Assembly (NCBI GenBank): GCA_017503065.1
Contig: JAFVTT010000005.1
Span: 10,652-74,651 of the forward strand
From: Bacteroidaceae bacterium
GTDB taxonomy: Bacteria; Bacteroidota; Bacteroidia; Bacteroidales; Bacteroidaceae
Reading direction: 5' to 3'
Length of the DNA: 64,000 nt
Shown here: positions 1-9,469 of the stretch, piece by piece
How the letters are laid out: every line of letters begins with the position of its first letter
Numbering within the stretch: position 1 is the first letter of the stretch
Position numbers and translations under genes: made by a program
The notes under the pieces: generated by a model
Databases searched by the model: none
Told to the model about the DNA's origin: nothing
What the model saw: the letters and a program-made list of their open reading frames with translations, nothing else

Positions 1-348
1 GCCGACACTCAGTACACAGTTTCAAATGCAGCAAGTGGCAGATACCATGTTACAGCCGTTTCTAGTACCTCTGAGTCTGCTGAGTCAAACGCAGTCGTAT
101 ATGTATCAGACTCTGCTTCAAGTGTAGGTAACATCTACGCTAATGCCAATGATGTCAATTATAATGTTGCTACACAGACAATAAGTAGCAAAGCTATAGC
201 AAATATCAATGTATATACAACAAGTGGCACATTGGTTAAGAATGCTGCCGGTGTCACTGCACTCAGCATTGCAGATCTGACAAACGGCCTCTATGTTGTG
301 GCGGTTACTGTAGATGGAACTACTGTCACTACCAAGATCCTGAAATAG
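1..348 (+). CDS. C-terminal part of a T9SS-sorted secreted protein (5' end outside window)
   Basis: The frame is open from base 1 and ends at TAG 346-348, giving about 115 residues. The first ~40 residues (YTVSNAASGRYHVTAVSST...) look like the end of an Ig/FN3-like beta-sandwich. The last ~70 form a typical type IX secretion type-A sorting domain: a VYTTSGTLVKN strand, an L-x-x-L-x-x-GLYVV turn, and a short basic end TTKILK. In the Bacteroidetes this domain directs outer-membrane passage and surface attachment or release by T9SS. The functional N-terminal part is off the window, so the activity cannot be stated. The gene runs toward the convergent mutS2, whose stop lies ~130 bp away; no clear terminator is visible between them. 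Confidence 0.8.
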   Translation, partial: ADTQYTVSNAASGRYHVTAVSSTSESAESNAVVYVSDSASSVGNIYANANDVNYNVATQTISSKAIANINVYTTSGTLVKNAAGVTALSIADLTNGLYVVAVTVDGTTVTTKILK

Positions 349-477
349 CATTAAGATTGTTATCTGTTTATGTCATTGCTTCTTGCCTTATCGTATTGTC
401 CTGATGCTTACGTTCAACACGTGTTTCTGTGAATTTACATGTTGTTGTATCTGTACGGGACTGACGGGATAATTCTT

Positions 478-3024
478 TTATTCTATTTCAACTACCGTTA
501 TGCCTGCACCTCCGAAACGTACGTCTTCATCGCGTGCAGACCTTACCTGCGGCACGGTGTGCAGATACTGACGGATGAGTTGGCGTAGGATACCGTTGCC
601 AGTACCGTGCAGGATGCGGATGCGTGACGCTCCCACCAGAATGGCATCGTCCATGTAGTGGGTTATGGTGTCAAGTGCTTCGTCACCACGCATGCCTCGT
701 ATGTCTATTTCAGGATGGAAGTTGAGATGGGTCTCTCTAATCTTGTCCTGGGTGTCGCGACTTACGTATGTTGCCACTTGGAATGATTGCTGCTCCTGTT
801 TCTTCTCTGCTTTTGCAGGAACTAGTTTCTTGGCATCCATCACGCTTCGTACCATGCCGAACTGCACTGTTATTCTCTTGCCGTCAATCTTTTCCACCGT
901 GCCTATGGCAGTTGTGCCTATTATCTTCACGGGCATGCCCACGGCAAGTCCGCTTTCGTTCTTTGGCTTGGCACCGAGAGCGCTGAGCAGGGTGCCGAGG
1001 GCGGGACGTTGTGCTTCTTGGACAGCCTTCTCGGCTTTCTCGCGCCGGCGGTCCTCCTGTCGCTTCTTGCGTTCCTGGATCTGACGCATCTTGCGCTCTA
1101 TCATCTCGTCGTGCTCGCTACGTGTGGCCTGGTCCAGTTGTTCGCGGAACTCGTTCAGTTCGCTGCGTATTTCCCTTGTACGCTCCTTCTCTGCCTGAGC
1201 CTCGCGTATTTCTCGGATGGTATTTTCCACCACGGCATTCGAGTTCTGAATTATCTCTTCTGCCTGCTGGCGTGCTCCTTGGATAATTTCCTTACGCTTG
1301 TGCTTCAGTTCCTCAATTTCTCGCTCATACCTCTGTATGGTCTGCTCCATCTGCTTCTCCTGCGAGTGTATGGTCTGGCGCTTGCCCTCCCAGTAGCGTT
1401 TGTCGCGCACGATGTCCAGAAGGTACTTGTCGGCGTTCACGTAGTCCTTGCCCACAAGGTTGGTGGCATCCGTGATGACCTCCTCGGGTATTCCTATCTT
1501 GCGTGCTATCTCTATGGCAAAGGAACTGCCCGGATTGCCTATCTGCAACTGGAACAGAGCCTGCATCTGGTGTCTGTCGTAGAGCATGGCACCGTTTACC
1601 ACACCATCGTGGGCATCGGCAAAATGCTTCAGGTTCTGGTAGTGGGTGGTAATGACGGCAAATGCAGACTTCTGAGTATAACGCATCAGTATGGCCTCGG
1701 CCATGGCACCGCCTATTGTGGGTTCCGTGCCTCCGCCGAACTCGTCGATGAGCAGCAGGGTGGAGGAGTCGGCCATCTTCATCATGTTCTTCATGTTGAG
1801 CAGGTGGCTGGAGTATGTGGACAGATCGTCCTCTATACTCTGTTCGTCTCCGATGTCTATGGCCAGTTTGTTGAAGATACCCATCTTGCTGTTCTCGCCC
1901 ACGGGAACGGGCAGGCCGCACTGGAGCATGTACTGTATCAGGCCTACGGTCTTCAGGCACACGCTCTTGCCACCGGCATTGGGACCGGAGATGATGAGTA
2001 TGTGCTGCTTTCTGTCAAGTTTGATTTCCAGAGGCACCACCTTCTTGCCCTGCTTCTCCAGGGAGATTTTCAGCAGGGGATGCTGTGCCAGCGTCCAGTC
2101 AATGATGGGGTAGGGGGCAACGCCGGGATATATGCCTCCGATATGCTTGGCAAAGGATACGCGTGCCCTCACGAACTCCAGGTCGGCCAGGAAGGAGAAA
2201 GCCCTGAGCAGTTCTTTGGTGTTGGGACGTATGAGCATGGTTATGTGCTTGAGAATTTGTATTATCTCGCGCTTCTCCTCTGCTTCCAGTTCACGGATGC
2301 GGTTGTTGGCCTCCACCACCTCCTGCGGTTCTATGAACACGGTCTTGCCCGTGGCGCTCTCATCGTGCACAATGCCGCGCAGGCGTTTTTTCAGCGTGGG
2401 GCTCACGGGGATTACAAGACGGCCTTCGCGGAACGTTGGCGTCACACCCTGTGCCACCAGCCCTTCATCTTTTACAGTCCTCAGTATGCCGTGCAGGGTG
2501 CGGTTAACACTGCCCTCCGATGCCCTCAGTTCGTGTCTGATGCGTGCCAGTTCGGGACTTGCCTCGTCCTTTATCTTGCCGTACTTGTCCAGAGTCTTGT
2601 CTATAGCACCGGCTACGGCAATGAAGGTGAAGACCCCCATGGACAGTTGGTTCAGGGCAGGGTAGGTGTATTCCTCGGAATTGTCTGCGGTGGCTCTGAT
2701 AATCTTGAGCCATGAGTGCAGCGTGTCCAGGGACTTCTTCAGCCTGCCCAGATCGTCTTCCTCTATGTGTGCGCCCTCCAGGCGGATGCGCTGTATGGAC
2801 GGACGGAGATCGTAGAATGCCATCTCCGGCAGTTCCACGGTCTCTTCCAGTATGGTCTCGAGTTCCTGGCTTTCCTGCAGTTTCTGACGTATTGCGCCAA
2901 CCTCGGTCAGCATCTGCAGTTCTCCCACTCGCTCTCTGCCAAGTTCGCTTTGGCAGAAGCCTGATAGCAGAGCCTTTATGTCGTTGAACCCAATCTTGCT
3001 TTCGTAATTCTCGGGGTAAATCAT
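478..3024 (-). CDS. mutS2: Endonuclease MutS2 (MutS-family ATPase with Smr nuclease domain)
   Basis: An 848-residue protein of normal MutS2 length. Order seen: MutS core/lever region (~1-330), ABC-type ATPase with Walker A SGPNAGGKS near residue 350, signature and Walker B DEFGGGTEP near 428, a long Glu/Lys/Arg-rich coiled coil (~530-690), a small KOW-like segment (VGMPVKIIGTTAIGTVEKI), and a C-terminal Smr domain starting at IDIRGMRGDEA (~775) with the HGTGNGILR motif. MutS2 lacks the mismatch-recognition domain of MutS1; the family is implicated in restricting recombination and, in some bacteria, in rescue of collided ribosomes. Which role applies here is not shown by sequence. Its ATG overlaps the stop of the upstream peptidase gene by 4 nt (ATGA), so the two are probably translationally coupled. 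Confidence 0.95.
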   Translation of the reverse strand: MIYPENYESKIGFNDIKALLSGFCQSELGRERVGELQMLTEVGAIRQKLQESQELETILEETVELPEMAFYDLRPSIQRIRLEGAHIEEDDLGRLKKSLDTLHSWLKIIRATADNSEEYTYPALNQLSMGVFTFIAVAGAIDKTLDKYGKIKDEASPELARIRHELRASEGSVNRTLHGILRTVKDEGLVAQGVTPTFREGRLVIPVSPTLKKRLRGIVHDESATGKTVFIEPQEVVEANNRIRELEAEEKREIIQILKHITMLIRPNTKELLRAFSFLADLEFVRARVSFAKHIGGIYPGVAPYPIIDWTLAQHPLLKISLEKQGKKVVPLEIKLDRKQHILIISGPNAGGKSVCLKTVGLIQYMLQCGLPVPVGENSKMGIFNKLAIDIGDEQSIEDDLSTYSSHLLNMKNMMKMADSSTLLLIDEFGGGTEPTIGGAMAEAILMRYTQKSAFAVITTHYQNLKHFADAHDGVVNGAMLYDRHQMQALFQLQIGNPGSSFAIEIARKIGIPEEVITDATNLVGKDYVNADKYLLDIVRDKRYWEGKRQTIHSQEKQMEQTIQRYEREIEELKHKRKEIIQGARQQAEEIIQNSNAVVENTIREIREAQAEKERTREIRSELNEFREQLDQATRSEHDEMIERKMRQIQERKKRQEDRRREKAEKAVQEAQRPALGTLLSALGAKPKNESGLAVGMPVKIIGTTAIGTVEKIDGKRITVQFGMVRSVMDAKKLVPAKAEKKQEQQSFQVATYVSRDTQDKIRETHLNFHPEIDIRGMRGDEALDTITHYMDDAILVGASRIRILHGTGNGILRQLIRQYLHTVPQVRSARDEDVRFGGAGITVVEIE

Positions 3025-5537
3025 AAGTTCTTTTCGGGATACATGTCATTCCACCACGTCGGGTCGTCTTGCAGCCACTTCTGGAACCATGCCATGATGC
3101 TGTCGTGCCAACGTATGCGCTTGTGGTGGTCTGCTATATAGTGGTTCTCTCCGTCCACCATGATGAAGGCGGTCTCCTTGCCCAGAATCTTCAGGGCGTT
3201 GAACATCTGTATTGACTCGCCCATGGGCACGTTGTTGTCCACGGTACCGTGCATGAACAGGATGGGGGTGTTCACCTTGTGTGCATTGAACAATGGGGCA
3301 TGCTCCGTGTAGAGTTTGCTGTTGTTCCAGGGGTAGGAGTTGGGAGATGCCGCAGCACTGTAGGTGTAGCCCCAGTTGCCCTCGCCCCAGTAACTGGCTA
3401 TGCTTGAAATGCCGGCATGCGACATGGCGGCGGCAAAGATATCGGTGCGTGTCTGCAGGTACTGTGTCATGAAACCACCGTATGAAGCACCCATGCAGCC
3501 TATCTTCTTGGGGTTAACGAATGGATGTTCCTTTACGAACTGCTTGGTACCGTTGATGATGTCGTCGGCAGTATAGTCACCCCATGCGTTGGAGTGTCGT
3601 GCGGCAAACTCCTGGCCGAAGCCGGTGCAACCGCTGGGTTGCAGCACATACACCACATAGCCCATGGCAGCCCATGCCTGGTAGTTATAGGGACTTTCCA
3701 GCAGGCGTCCCACGGGGGTTACACCGCCATAGTAGTAGACAAGCATGGGATACTGCTTGGTCTCGTCAAAGTATGGTGGCAGATAGTAGCAGCCTGTGAT
3801 GCTGTCGCCACGCTCTGTCTTGTATGTCCAGTCCTTGCATGTGCCCATGGCTATGCCGGCCAGTCGGGTGGGGTTGAGGTCGGTGAGTGACGTGTGCTTG
3901 TTCTTCTTCAGGTCCAGAACCCAACTGTGGTCGGTGGTTTCTCCGCTCAGGCCGGTATATACCATCATGGGCTTTTCCTTTGCCAGGCTGATGCTTCCGC
4001 TGATGTAAGGCTCGTTCAGTTGGAGCATTTCCCATTTGCCGTTTCTCTGTCCCTTCTTCTCAGTCATGTCCAGGCGGAACACGCTTACCTGGTCCTTGTT
4101 CTCACACAGGGCATAGAGATTGTTGTCGGAGACGGACCACTGTACGCTCTTGATGTTGGGGTCAAAATCCTTGGTAAGAGGTTCCACCTTCTTGGTGTCC
4201 AGATCCATCAGGAACAGTTCGTACTCATAGTTGTTGGGAATCATGCCCTCGGGGCATACATTGCCTATGCCGCCGAAAGCCTCGGGTGTACCAGTGAACA
4301 ACAGTTTCTTGCCGTCGGGCGAGAATTGTGCTCCACGCACAAATCCGTCTCTGTGGAAGAGGGTGTCCACCTTGCCCGTCTCAAAATTCATGAGCATGCC
4401 CATGGTGAAGTAATATGGACGTTCGTTGGCAACATCGTCGGACACGCTGATGTAGAGCAGTTTGCCGTCGTTGCTCAAGCTACCGCCAGTGCTGCGCAGA
4501 CCTGTGGTAATCTGGCGGCGCACACCAGTCTTTACGTCTATGACGGAGAGGTAGGAACGGTTTCTCCAACCGGGAAGTCTGTCGTTGGGTTCCAGAATCT
4601 GTCGCACCTGGTTGTGCAGTTCCTTCTTGCCCTCAGTGCTCTGGCGTACGATAATCTTTGTGTCCCCGGCCACGAATGAGATGCCCTCCTGGCTGGGGTG
4701 TGTATAGAGGTGTTCCGTTTTTCCGCTGATTACATCCCTGTACTCGTATATGCTCTTGTGGTTCTGGTCCACGGTACGGCTTATGTATCTGCCGCCCTTT
4801 GCCGCCCACTGCACGAAGTTGTAGGGTTGGTAGCGGTTGCCTGTCTGCAGGTCAATGATGTACTTTGTCCACTCGTTCTTGCCGTCGGCACGTGTGATGT
4901 AACTGTTTTCCAGCACGAAGCGTCCGTTGGCAGAGATGCTGGTGCTTGACAGGCGCTGTCCGGTCATGTGGTCGTTCAGCGTATAGTTGCGCTTCTCTCC
5001 TGCATTTACCTTCACTCCGGCAAAGTGAGAAGTCCACAGAGTGTCCTTGCCTGCCACAACCTTTATCTCCACGGTGTCGGACTTGTCCTCCTTTTGCTGC
5101 AGTTTCAGCATGCAGTCATGTCGTCCGGCAATGAGGGCAACTTCGCCGTTCTGCAGCTTGCCGTCTACGAACAAAGCGTTCTTGCTCTTCACCTTGACAA
5201 TGAAACTGACCTTCTGATACTGGTTGTTGTCCACGGTAAAGCCAAGTTGGTAGATACCCTTGCCGTTGATGACGAAACCGGTGCTGCCTGTGGCTGAAAG
5301 TTCGTGTGTACCCTCTGTGGCAGATTTTTTCCAAGCGTTCATATCCATGGGCATGTCCCATTGCAGATCGTCCTGATTATAAACCTTGTCGTTGGCATCC
5401 TTTTCTGTTGTTGTCAGCACATTGTGCTGGACGAAAGGTCCTGCAACCTTCACGCTCTCCACGCGGATGGTGTCCTTTTGTGCAAATGCCGTTGTGCCAA
5501 TGGCCAGCAGCAATGCCATGTTCATTAATTTCTTCAT
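3021..5537 (-). CDS. S9-family prolyl oligopeptidase / dipeptidyl-peptidase, secreted
   Basis: 838 residues with a Sec signal peptide (MKKLMNMALLLAIGTTAFA|Q). The N-terminal ~560 residues form a beta-propeller-like region with repeated strand/turn patterns such as SPDGKKLLFTGT. The C-terminal alpha/beta-hydrolase domain carries the triad: nucleophile Ser in GASYGGF (~682), Asp in HGTVDNNVP (~765), and His in GENHYI (~796). The family cleaves peptides, often after Pro or Ala, in the periplasm; in asaccharolytic relatives these enzymes feed amino-acid use. Exact specificity (DPP4-, DPP5- or acylaminoacyl-like) cannot be read here. It is followed by mutS2 with a 4-nt overlap. No TAnnTTTG box was found directly upstream, so it may depend on readthrough from relA across the 140-bp repeat-bearing gap. 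Confidence 0.9.
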   Translation of the reverse strand: MKKLMNMALLLAIGTTAFAQKDTIRVESVKVAGPFVQHNVLTTTEKDANDKVYNQDDLQWDMPMDMNAWKKSATEGTHELSATGSTGFVINGKGIYQLGFTVDNNQYQKVSFIVKVKSKNALFVDGKLQNGEVALIAGRHDCMLKLQQKEDKSDTVEIKVVAGKDTLWTSHFAGVKVNAGEKRNYTLNDHMTGQRLSSTSISANGRFVLENSYITRADGKNEWTKYIIDLQTGNRYQPYNFVQWAAKGGRYISRTVDQNHKSIYEYRDVISGKTEHLYTHPSQEGISFVAGDTKIIVRQSTEGKKELHNQVRQILEPNDRLPGWRNRSYLSVIDVKTGVRRQITTGLRSTGGSLSNDGKLLYISVSDDVANERPYYFTMGMLMNFETGKVDTLFHRDGFVRGAQFSPDGKKLLFTGTPEAFGGIGNVCPEGMIPNNYEYELFLMDLDTKKVEPLTKDFDPNIKSVQWSVSDNNLYALCENKDQVSVFRLDMTEKKGQRNGKWEMLQLNEPYISGSISLAKEKPMMVYTGLSGETTDHSWVLDLKKNKHTSLTDLNPTRLAGIAMGTCKDWTYKTERGDSITGCYYLPPYFDETKQYPMLVYYYGGVTPVGRLLESPYNYQAWAAMGYVVYVLQPSGCTGFGQEFAARHSNAWGDYTADDIINGTKQFVKEHPFVNPKKIGCMGASYGGFMTQYLQTRTDIFAAAMSHAGISSIASYWGEGNWGYTYSAAASPNSYPWNNSKLYTEHAPLFNAHKVNTPILFMHGTVDNNVPMGESIQMFNALKILGKETAFIMVDGENHYIADHHKRIRWHDSIMAWFQKWLQDDPTWWNDMYPEKNL

Positions 5538-5601
5538 TGTATGATGTTTTTGTTTGTTTTACTTATTGAGGTCTTTAGGGTCTTTGAAGTCTTTAGGGCA
5601 T

Positions 5602-5677
5602 CTTCCGTTTTCCGTTTGTAACTACTCCCCTCCCTTGTGGAGGGGGTGGGGGAGGGTCTTCTCCCCCTTTCCGTTTC
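5602..5677. repeat. Dispersed repeat fragment with GC-rich inverted repeat
   Basis: Between the peptidase and relA sits TTCCGTTTTCCG, a C/G-rich inverted repeat (CCCCTCC...GGAGGGG, 5627-5645, with more G-runs after it), then another TTTCCGTTTCC. The TTTCCGTTTTCCG word recurs at 12.84-12.96, 34.68-34.80 and 39.57-39.61 kb and as a variant near 17.1 kb, so this is probably a degenerate copy of the same dispersed family. The inverted repeat could form a hairpin in the relA transcript, but no clean T-tract follows. Confidence 0.5.
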
Positions 5678-5679
5678 CC

Positions 5680-7596
5680 TTACTGTCTTGTCACGTCCTT
5701 CACTCCCTTCACGGTTTTCAGTTTCTTGATAAGTTGTTGCAGGCGGCTGGTGTCGTCCACCATTACGGTAAGGTTGCCGAAGAATATGCCGTCGTTGGAA
5801 TCTATGCTTATGCTTCTCAGCAGGATTCTTTCCTCCTTGCTGATGATGCTGGTAATGTTGTTCACTATACCGATGTCGTCATTGCCCACAACCCTCAGAG
5901 TGATGGGATACTGCTGTCCGCCCTTTCCGGCCCATTCCGCCTTCACTATGCGGTAGCCGAAGCGGTCCCTGAGTTGATTGGCATTGGGGCAGTCCGTGCG
6001 GTGTATCTTGATGCCGCCACCGCTGGTTACGAAGCCGAACACCTCGTCGCCATATACAGGCTGACAGCACTTTGCCATCTGGAAATCAATGCCTTTAAGG
6101 CTGCGGTCTATGATGAGTACGTCATCCTTACTCTTCTCTGCATCTGTATTCACAGGTTCTGCCAGGACAAACTCCTTGGCGCTGGTGTGCTCTGTGGAGG
6201 TCCTGTTTTCCGAGGGGTTCAGGCGGCCGGCATAGTCTTCCAGAACGTCGTTTATATCAAGTTCCTCTGTTGCCAGGGCGGCATAGAAGTCCGTCACCAT
6301 TTTGTAGCCGAAGCCCGTGATGGTGTGCATCAGAGTGGGCTCGTCGAAGTCCAGTTTGCGGTTCTTCATCTTGCGCTCCAGAACCTCCTTGGCCATCAGC
6401 GCCTGACGGAACTGCATTTCCTTCAGACTTTGGCGTATCCTGGCCTTTGTTCTTGTGGAGGTGGCAATGTTCAGCCAGTCCTGTTTCGGAGTCTGGTTGT
6501 TGCTGGTCATTATCTCCACCTGGTCGCCGCTATGCAGTACCTGTTTTATGGGCACCTGCCTGCCGGCTATTCGTGCACCGGTGCACCGGTTGCCCAGTCC
6601 CGAGTGTATATGGTATGCGAAGTCCAGCACGGTGGAGCCAGCCTGCAGTTTGAACAGGTCACCCTTGGGGGTGAACACGAAGATACCGTCCTCCTTGGCC
6701 TCCTTCACACCCTTGTATCTCCAGTGTGCGGCCAGTCCGTGCTCGGCAATGTCGTCCATGCGTTCGGTGCGTATCTGCACCTCCACCCATTTCTCTTCAG
6801 GTCCCAGCACGGTGATATGCAAGGATTCGTATCCGTTGTCCTTCGGCACGGAAAGCCAGTCGCGCATACGTTTTGGGTTGGACTGGTACATGTCCGTGAT
6901 TATGGAGAACACCTGCCAGCAGTCCTGTTTCTCCTTGTTCCGGGGAGAGTCCAGGATGATGCGGATGGCAAACAGGTCGTACACTCCGTCCACGCCCACA
7001 TGCTGCTTCTTCATCTTCTGCCAGATGCTGTGTATGCTCTTGGTCCTGCCTTTCATGTGGAACTTCAGGCCAGCTTCCGTCAGTTTCTTTTCTATAGGCC
7101 CTATGAAGCGTGCCACGTACTGGTCTCTGGACTTTTTGGTTTCGTTCAGTTTCTCCTTTATGTGGTAGTAGGCTTTGTGTTCGAGGTACTTCAGCGAGAG
7201 GTCTTCCAGTTCGGATTTCAGTTTGTACAGACCCAACTGGTGTGCTATCTGTGCCCACAGGACACCGGCCTCGCGGCTCTCCTTCTGTTTCAGTTCGCCA
7301 TTTTCCACGTCCTTAATGTTGCGCATCAGAGCCACGTGGAAGGCAATGAACATCATCACCACCTTCATGTCGGCCACTTCGGACATGATGAGGGCGCGCA
7401 GATTCTCGTTCTCCACGCTTGCCGACTTTTCCTTCAGCATCTCCACTTTCCGCACGGCGGAGACAAAGCTGCTGCCTTCGTCCGAAAGCAGTTTGTAAAT
7501 GTCCTCCGTTTCTCCGGTCTCTTCCTTCAATATTTCCGATGTCTGCCGGGCTATTTGGACAGGGTCCAAGCCAAAGACTTCACATAATTGCAACAT
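5680..7596 (-). CDS. relA: RelA/SpoT-family (p)ppGpp synthetase with degenerate hydrolase half
   Basis: Start set at ATG 7594-7596 (MLQLCEVFGLD; 638 residues) because a -7 box TACTTTTG lies at 7617-7624, inside any longer reading, and GAGGAG precedes this ATG. Domains: a shortened helical N-terminus; the IAHQLGLYKLKSELEDL helix that normally closes the HD region; synthetase from ~185 with GRTKSIHSIWQKM, YDLFAIRI, DNGYESLHITV and EVQIRTERMDDIAEHG; TGS domain ~310-350 (VFTPKGDLFKLQAGSTVLDFAYHIH); a linker; and a C-terminal ACT domain. The HD-hydrolase signatures (an HxxxVA-like His and HDxxED) are absent, so this looks synthetase-only, like RelA of gamma-proteobacteria. It makes pppGpp/ppGpp on starved ribosomes. 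A separate hydrolase would be needed elsewhere in the genome. Confidence 0.9.
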   Translation of the reverse strand: MLQLCEVFGLDPVQIARQTSEILKEETGETEDIYKLLSDEGSSFVSAVRKVEMLKEKSASVENENLRALIMSEVADMKVVMMFIAFHVALMRNIKDVENGELKQKESREAGVLWAQIAHQLGLYKLKSELEDLSLKYLEHKAYYHIKEKLNETKKSRDQYVARFIGPIEKKLTEAGLKFHMKGRTKSIHSIWQKMKKQHVGVDGVYDLFAIRIILDSPRNKEKQDCWQVFSIITDMYQSNPKRMRDWLSVPKDNGYESLHITVLGPEEKWVEVQIRTERMDDIAEHGLAAHWRYKGVKEAKEDGIFVFTPKGDLFKLQAGSTVLDFAYHIHSGLGNRCTGARIAGRQVPIKQVLHSGDQVEIMTSNNQTPKQDWLNIATSTRTKARIRQSLKEMQFRQALMAKEVLERKMKNRKLDFDEPTLMHTITGFGYKMVTDFYAALATEELDINDVLEDYAGRLNPSENRTSTEHTSAKEFVLAEPVNTDAEKSKDDVLIIDRSLKGIDFQMAKCCQPVYGDEVFGFVTSGGGIKIHRTDCPNANQLRDRFGYRIVKAEWAGKGGQQYPITLRVVGNDDIGIVNNITSIISKEERILLRSISIDSNDGIFFGNLTVMVDDTSRLQQLIKKLKTVKGVKDVTRQ

Positions 7597-7616
7597 AGGC
7601 TCCTCTATTTCGAATA

Positions 7617-7624
7617 CAAAAGTA
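7617..7624 (-). promoter_or_regulatory. -7 box of relA promoter
   Basis: TACTTTTG on the minus strand matches the Bacteroidetes TAnnTTTG element. It lies 21 nt upstream of the chosen relA start and fixes that start. It is back to back with the DUF4301 promoter, giving a short divergent promoter region. Confidence 0.75.
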
Positions 7625-7667
7625 CAAAAAAATGGGGAAAAGACATTCATATATTATAAATAATGTG

Positions 7668-7675
7668 TATATTTG
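7668..7675 (+). promoter_or_regulatory. -7 box of DUF4301 gene promoter
   Basis: TATATTTG matches TAnnTTTG exactly and lies 26 nt before ATG 7702. A clear TTTG -33 box is not visible in the AT-rich upstream sequence. Confidence 0.7.
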
Positions 7676-7701
7676 CGTTGAAAACCATTAAACCCAATAC
7701 T

Positions 7702-9219
7702 ATGTTAACAGAACAAGAACGTCAGCAGATTGCCAAGAAAGGCATCAGTGAAGAACAGCTGCAAGAGCAGCTCAAGAGTTTTGAGAAGGGCTTCCCCTTC
7801 CTCCGCCTGCAAGCAGCGGCAAGTACATCCAACGGTATCATTGCTCCCACTGCCGAGGAGCAGGAAGCATACGTAAACACCTGGAACAGATACAAGCAGG
7901 AAGGTCATCACATCACCAAGTTCGTTCCCGCATCCGGTGCTGCCAGCCGTATGTTCAAGGCTATGTTCGAGTTCGTGGATGCAGAGTATGATGTACCCAC
8001 CACCGACTTTGAGAAGAAGTTCTTCCAGGATATAGAGAAGTTCGCATTCTACCAGGCACTGGACGATGCTTGCAACGTTATCGAAGGCAAGGGCATCAAG
8101 GCTCTGATGGAGGAGGGCAACTACAAGGCTGTTGCCGCCGCCATGTTGGATGCCGACGGTCTCAACTACGGACAGTTGCCCAAGGGCCTGCTTCAGTTCC
8201 ATTCCTACGATGACTGTGCCCGCACTCCCCTTGAGGAGCACCTTGTGGAGGCAGCCCTCTATGCCAGCAGCCAGGGCGAGGCAGACGTACACTTCACCGT
8301 AAGCACAGAGCACCGCGAACTCTTCGAGGCACTGGTTCAGGAGAAGGTGGCAGAGTACGAGAAACAGTATGGTGTCCATTTCAATGTAAGCTTCAGCGAG
8401 CAGAAGCCCAGCACCGACACCGTTGCCGCCAATATGGACAACACCCCATTCCGTAATGATGATGGCACCTTGCTGTTCCGTCCCGGCGGTCATGGCGCTC
8501 TTATCCAGAACCTCAACGATCTGGAGAGCGATGTGGTGTTCGTGAAGAATATCGACAATGTTGTTCCCGACCGCCTCAAGGACGACACCACCCAGTGGAA
8601 GCAGGTTCTGGCTGGTATCCTCATAGACGCACAGATCCAGACCTTTGCTTACCTGCGTCTTTTGGACAGCGGTGACTACAATCACGACGATATCGAGAAC
8701 ATGATCCGCTTCCTGCGTCACACCCTCTGCACCGACCGTGCCGACATCAAGGAGATGGAGGATGCCGAACTCGTTTGCTATCTGCGCGAGAAACTCAACC
8801 GTCCCATCCGTGTCTGCGGCGTGGTGAAGAACGTAGGCGAGCCCGGCGGTGGTCCCTTCCTGGCATACAACCCCGACGGAAGCGTATCCCTGCAGATTCT
8901 GGAAAGCAGCCAGATAGACACCAACAATCCCGAGTACATGCGCATGTTCACTGAAGGCACGCACTTCAACCCCGTGGACCTCGTTTGCGGCATCCGCGAC
9001 TACAAGGGCAACAAGTTCGACCTGCCCAAGTATGTTGACCCTGCAACTGGTTTCATCTCTTTCAAGAGCAAGTCTGGCCGCGAACTCAAGGCACTGGAAC
9101 TTCCCGGACTGTGGAATGGTGCCATGAGCAACTGGAACACACTGATGGTAGAGGTGCCCCTGTCCACCTTCAACCCTGTAAAGACTGTCAACGACCTATT
9201 GCGCGAGCAACATCAGTAA
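7702..9219 (+). CDS. DUF4301 family cytoplasmic protein
   Basis: 505 residues starting MLTEQERQQIAKKGISEEQLQEQL. The ATG at 7702 is chosen over an in-frame upstream start because the -7 box at 7668-7675 puts transcription start just before it. No signal peptide or membrane segment. Glycine-rich loops RPGGHGALIQNLNDLE and GEPGGGPFL, plus VFVKNIDNVVPD, recall nucleotide- or sugar-phosphate-binding folds, and the family has been likened to nucleotidyltransferases. That is an inference; no reaction is established for DUF4301. It is highly conserved in Bacteroidales and behaves as a single-gene unit: own promoter, strong terminator at 9321-9349. Codon use resembles that of highly expressed neighbours such as pfp. 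Confidence 0.85.
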   Translation: MLTEQERQQIAKKGISEEQLQEQLKSFEKGFPFLRLQAAASTSNGIIAPTAEEQEAYVNTWNRYKQEGHHITKFVPASGAASRMFKAMFEFVDAEYDVPTTDFEKKFFQDIEKFAFYQALDDACNVIEGKGIKALMEEGNYKAVAAAMLDADGLNYGQLPKGLLQFHSYDDCARTPLEEHLVEAALYASSQGEADVHFTVSTEHRELFEALVQEKVAEYEKQYGVHFNVSFSEQKPSTDTVAANMDNTPFRNDDGTLLFRPGGHGALIQNLNDLESDVVFVKNIDNVVPDRLKDDTTQWKQVLAGILIDAQIQTFAYLRLLDSGDYNHDDIENMIRFLRHTLCTDRADIKEMEDAELVCYLREKLNRPIRVCGVVKNVGEPGGGPFLAYNPDGSVSLQILESSQIDTNNPEYMRMFTEGTHFNPVDLVCGIRDYKGNKFDLPKYVDPATGFISFKSKSGRELKALELPGLWNGAMSNWNTLMVEVPLSTFNPVKTVNDLLREQHQ

Positions 9220-9320
9220 TAGCGAAGAAAATGATTAGTCAACAGAACTCCGTGCTCACTTATGACATCCCTCTTTGCACGGCTCTTCTGATGCCTAATC
9301 ACCCAGGGAGGGTTTTTCTG

Positions 9321-9349
9321 GCATCCGCCGATTGGCGGATGCTTTTTTT
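9321..9349 (+). terminator. Intrinsic terminator after DUF4301 gene
   Basis: A perfect 9-bp stem GCATCCGCC/GGCGGATGC with a GATT loop is followed by seven T. It lies about 100 bp after the DUF4301 stop. Confidence 0.85.
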
Positions 9350-9388
9350 GTCCAATAAGAGATTTTTAGAGTAAAATCATCCTACTTT

Positions 9389-9448
9389 TTGTCCACCCTG
9401 CCGAAATATCCGCTGACCCACAAAAAGTGTCCACCCTGCCTGTCCACC
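9389..9448. repeat. Short direct repeat TGTCCACCCTGCC
   Basis: GTCCACCCTGCC occurs at 9391-9402 and 9429-9440, followed by a third partial GTCCACC. TTTTTG precedes the first copy and CAAAAAGT the second, so the flanks form a weak inverted repeat (CTTTTTG/CAAAAAG). No gene is visible here; it may be an untranslated remnant. Confidence 0.4.
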
Positions 9449-9469
9449 ATATATAGATATATAGAAGAA

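Noticed and set aside
1009..2715. 568-codon plus-strand ORF opposite mutS2
   Set aside because: Antisense shadow of a confident gene; Leu/Tyr/His-rich composition typical of reversed coding DNA, no promoter or ribosome-binding site.
5554..7587. 677-codon plus-strand ORF opposite relA
   Set aside because: Shadow ORF; relA on the other strand has complete synthetase, TGS and ACT motifs.
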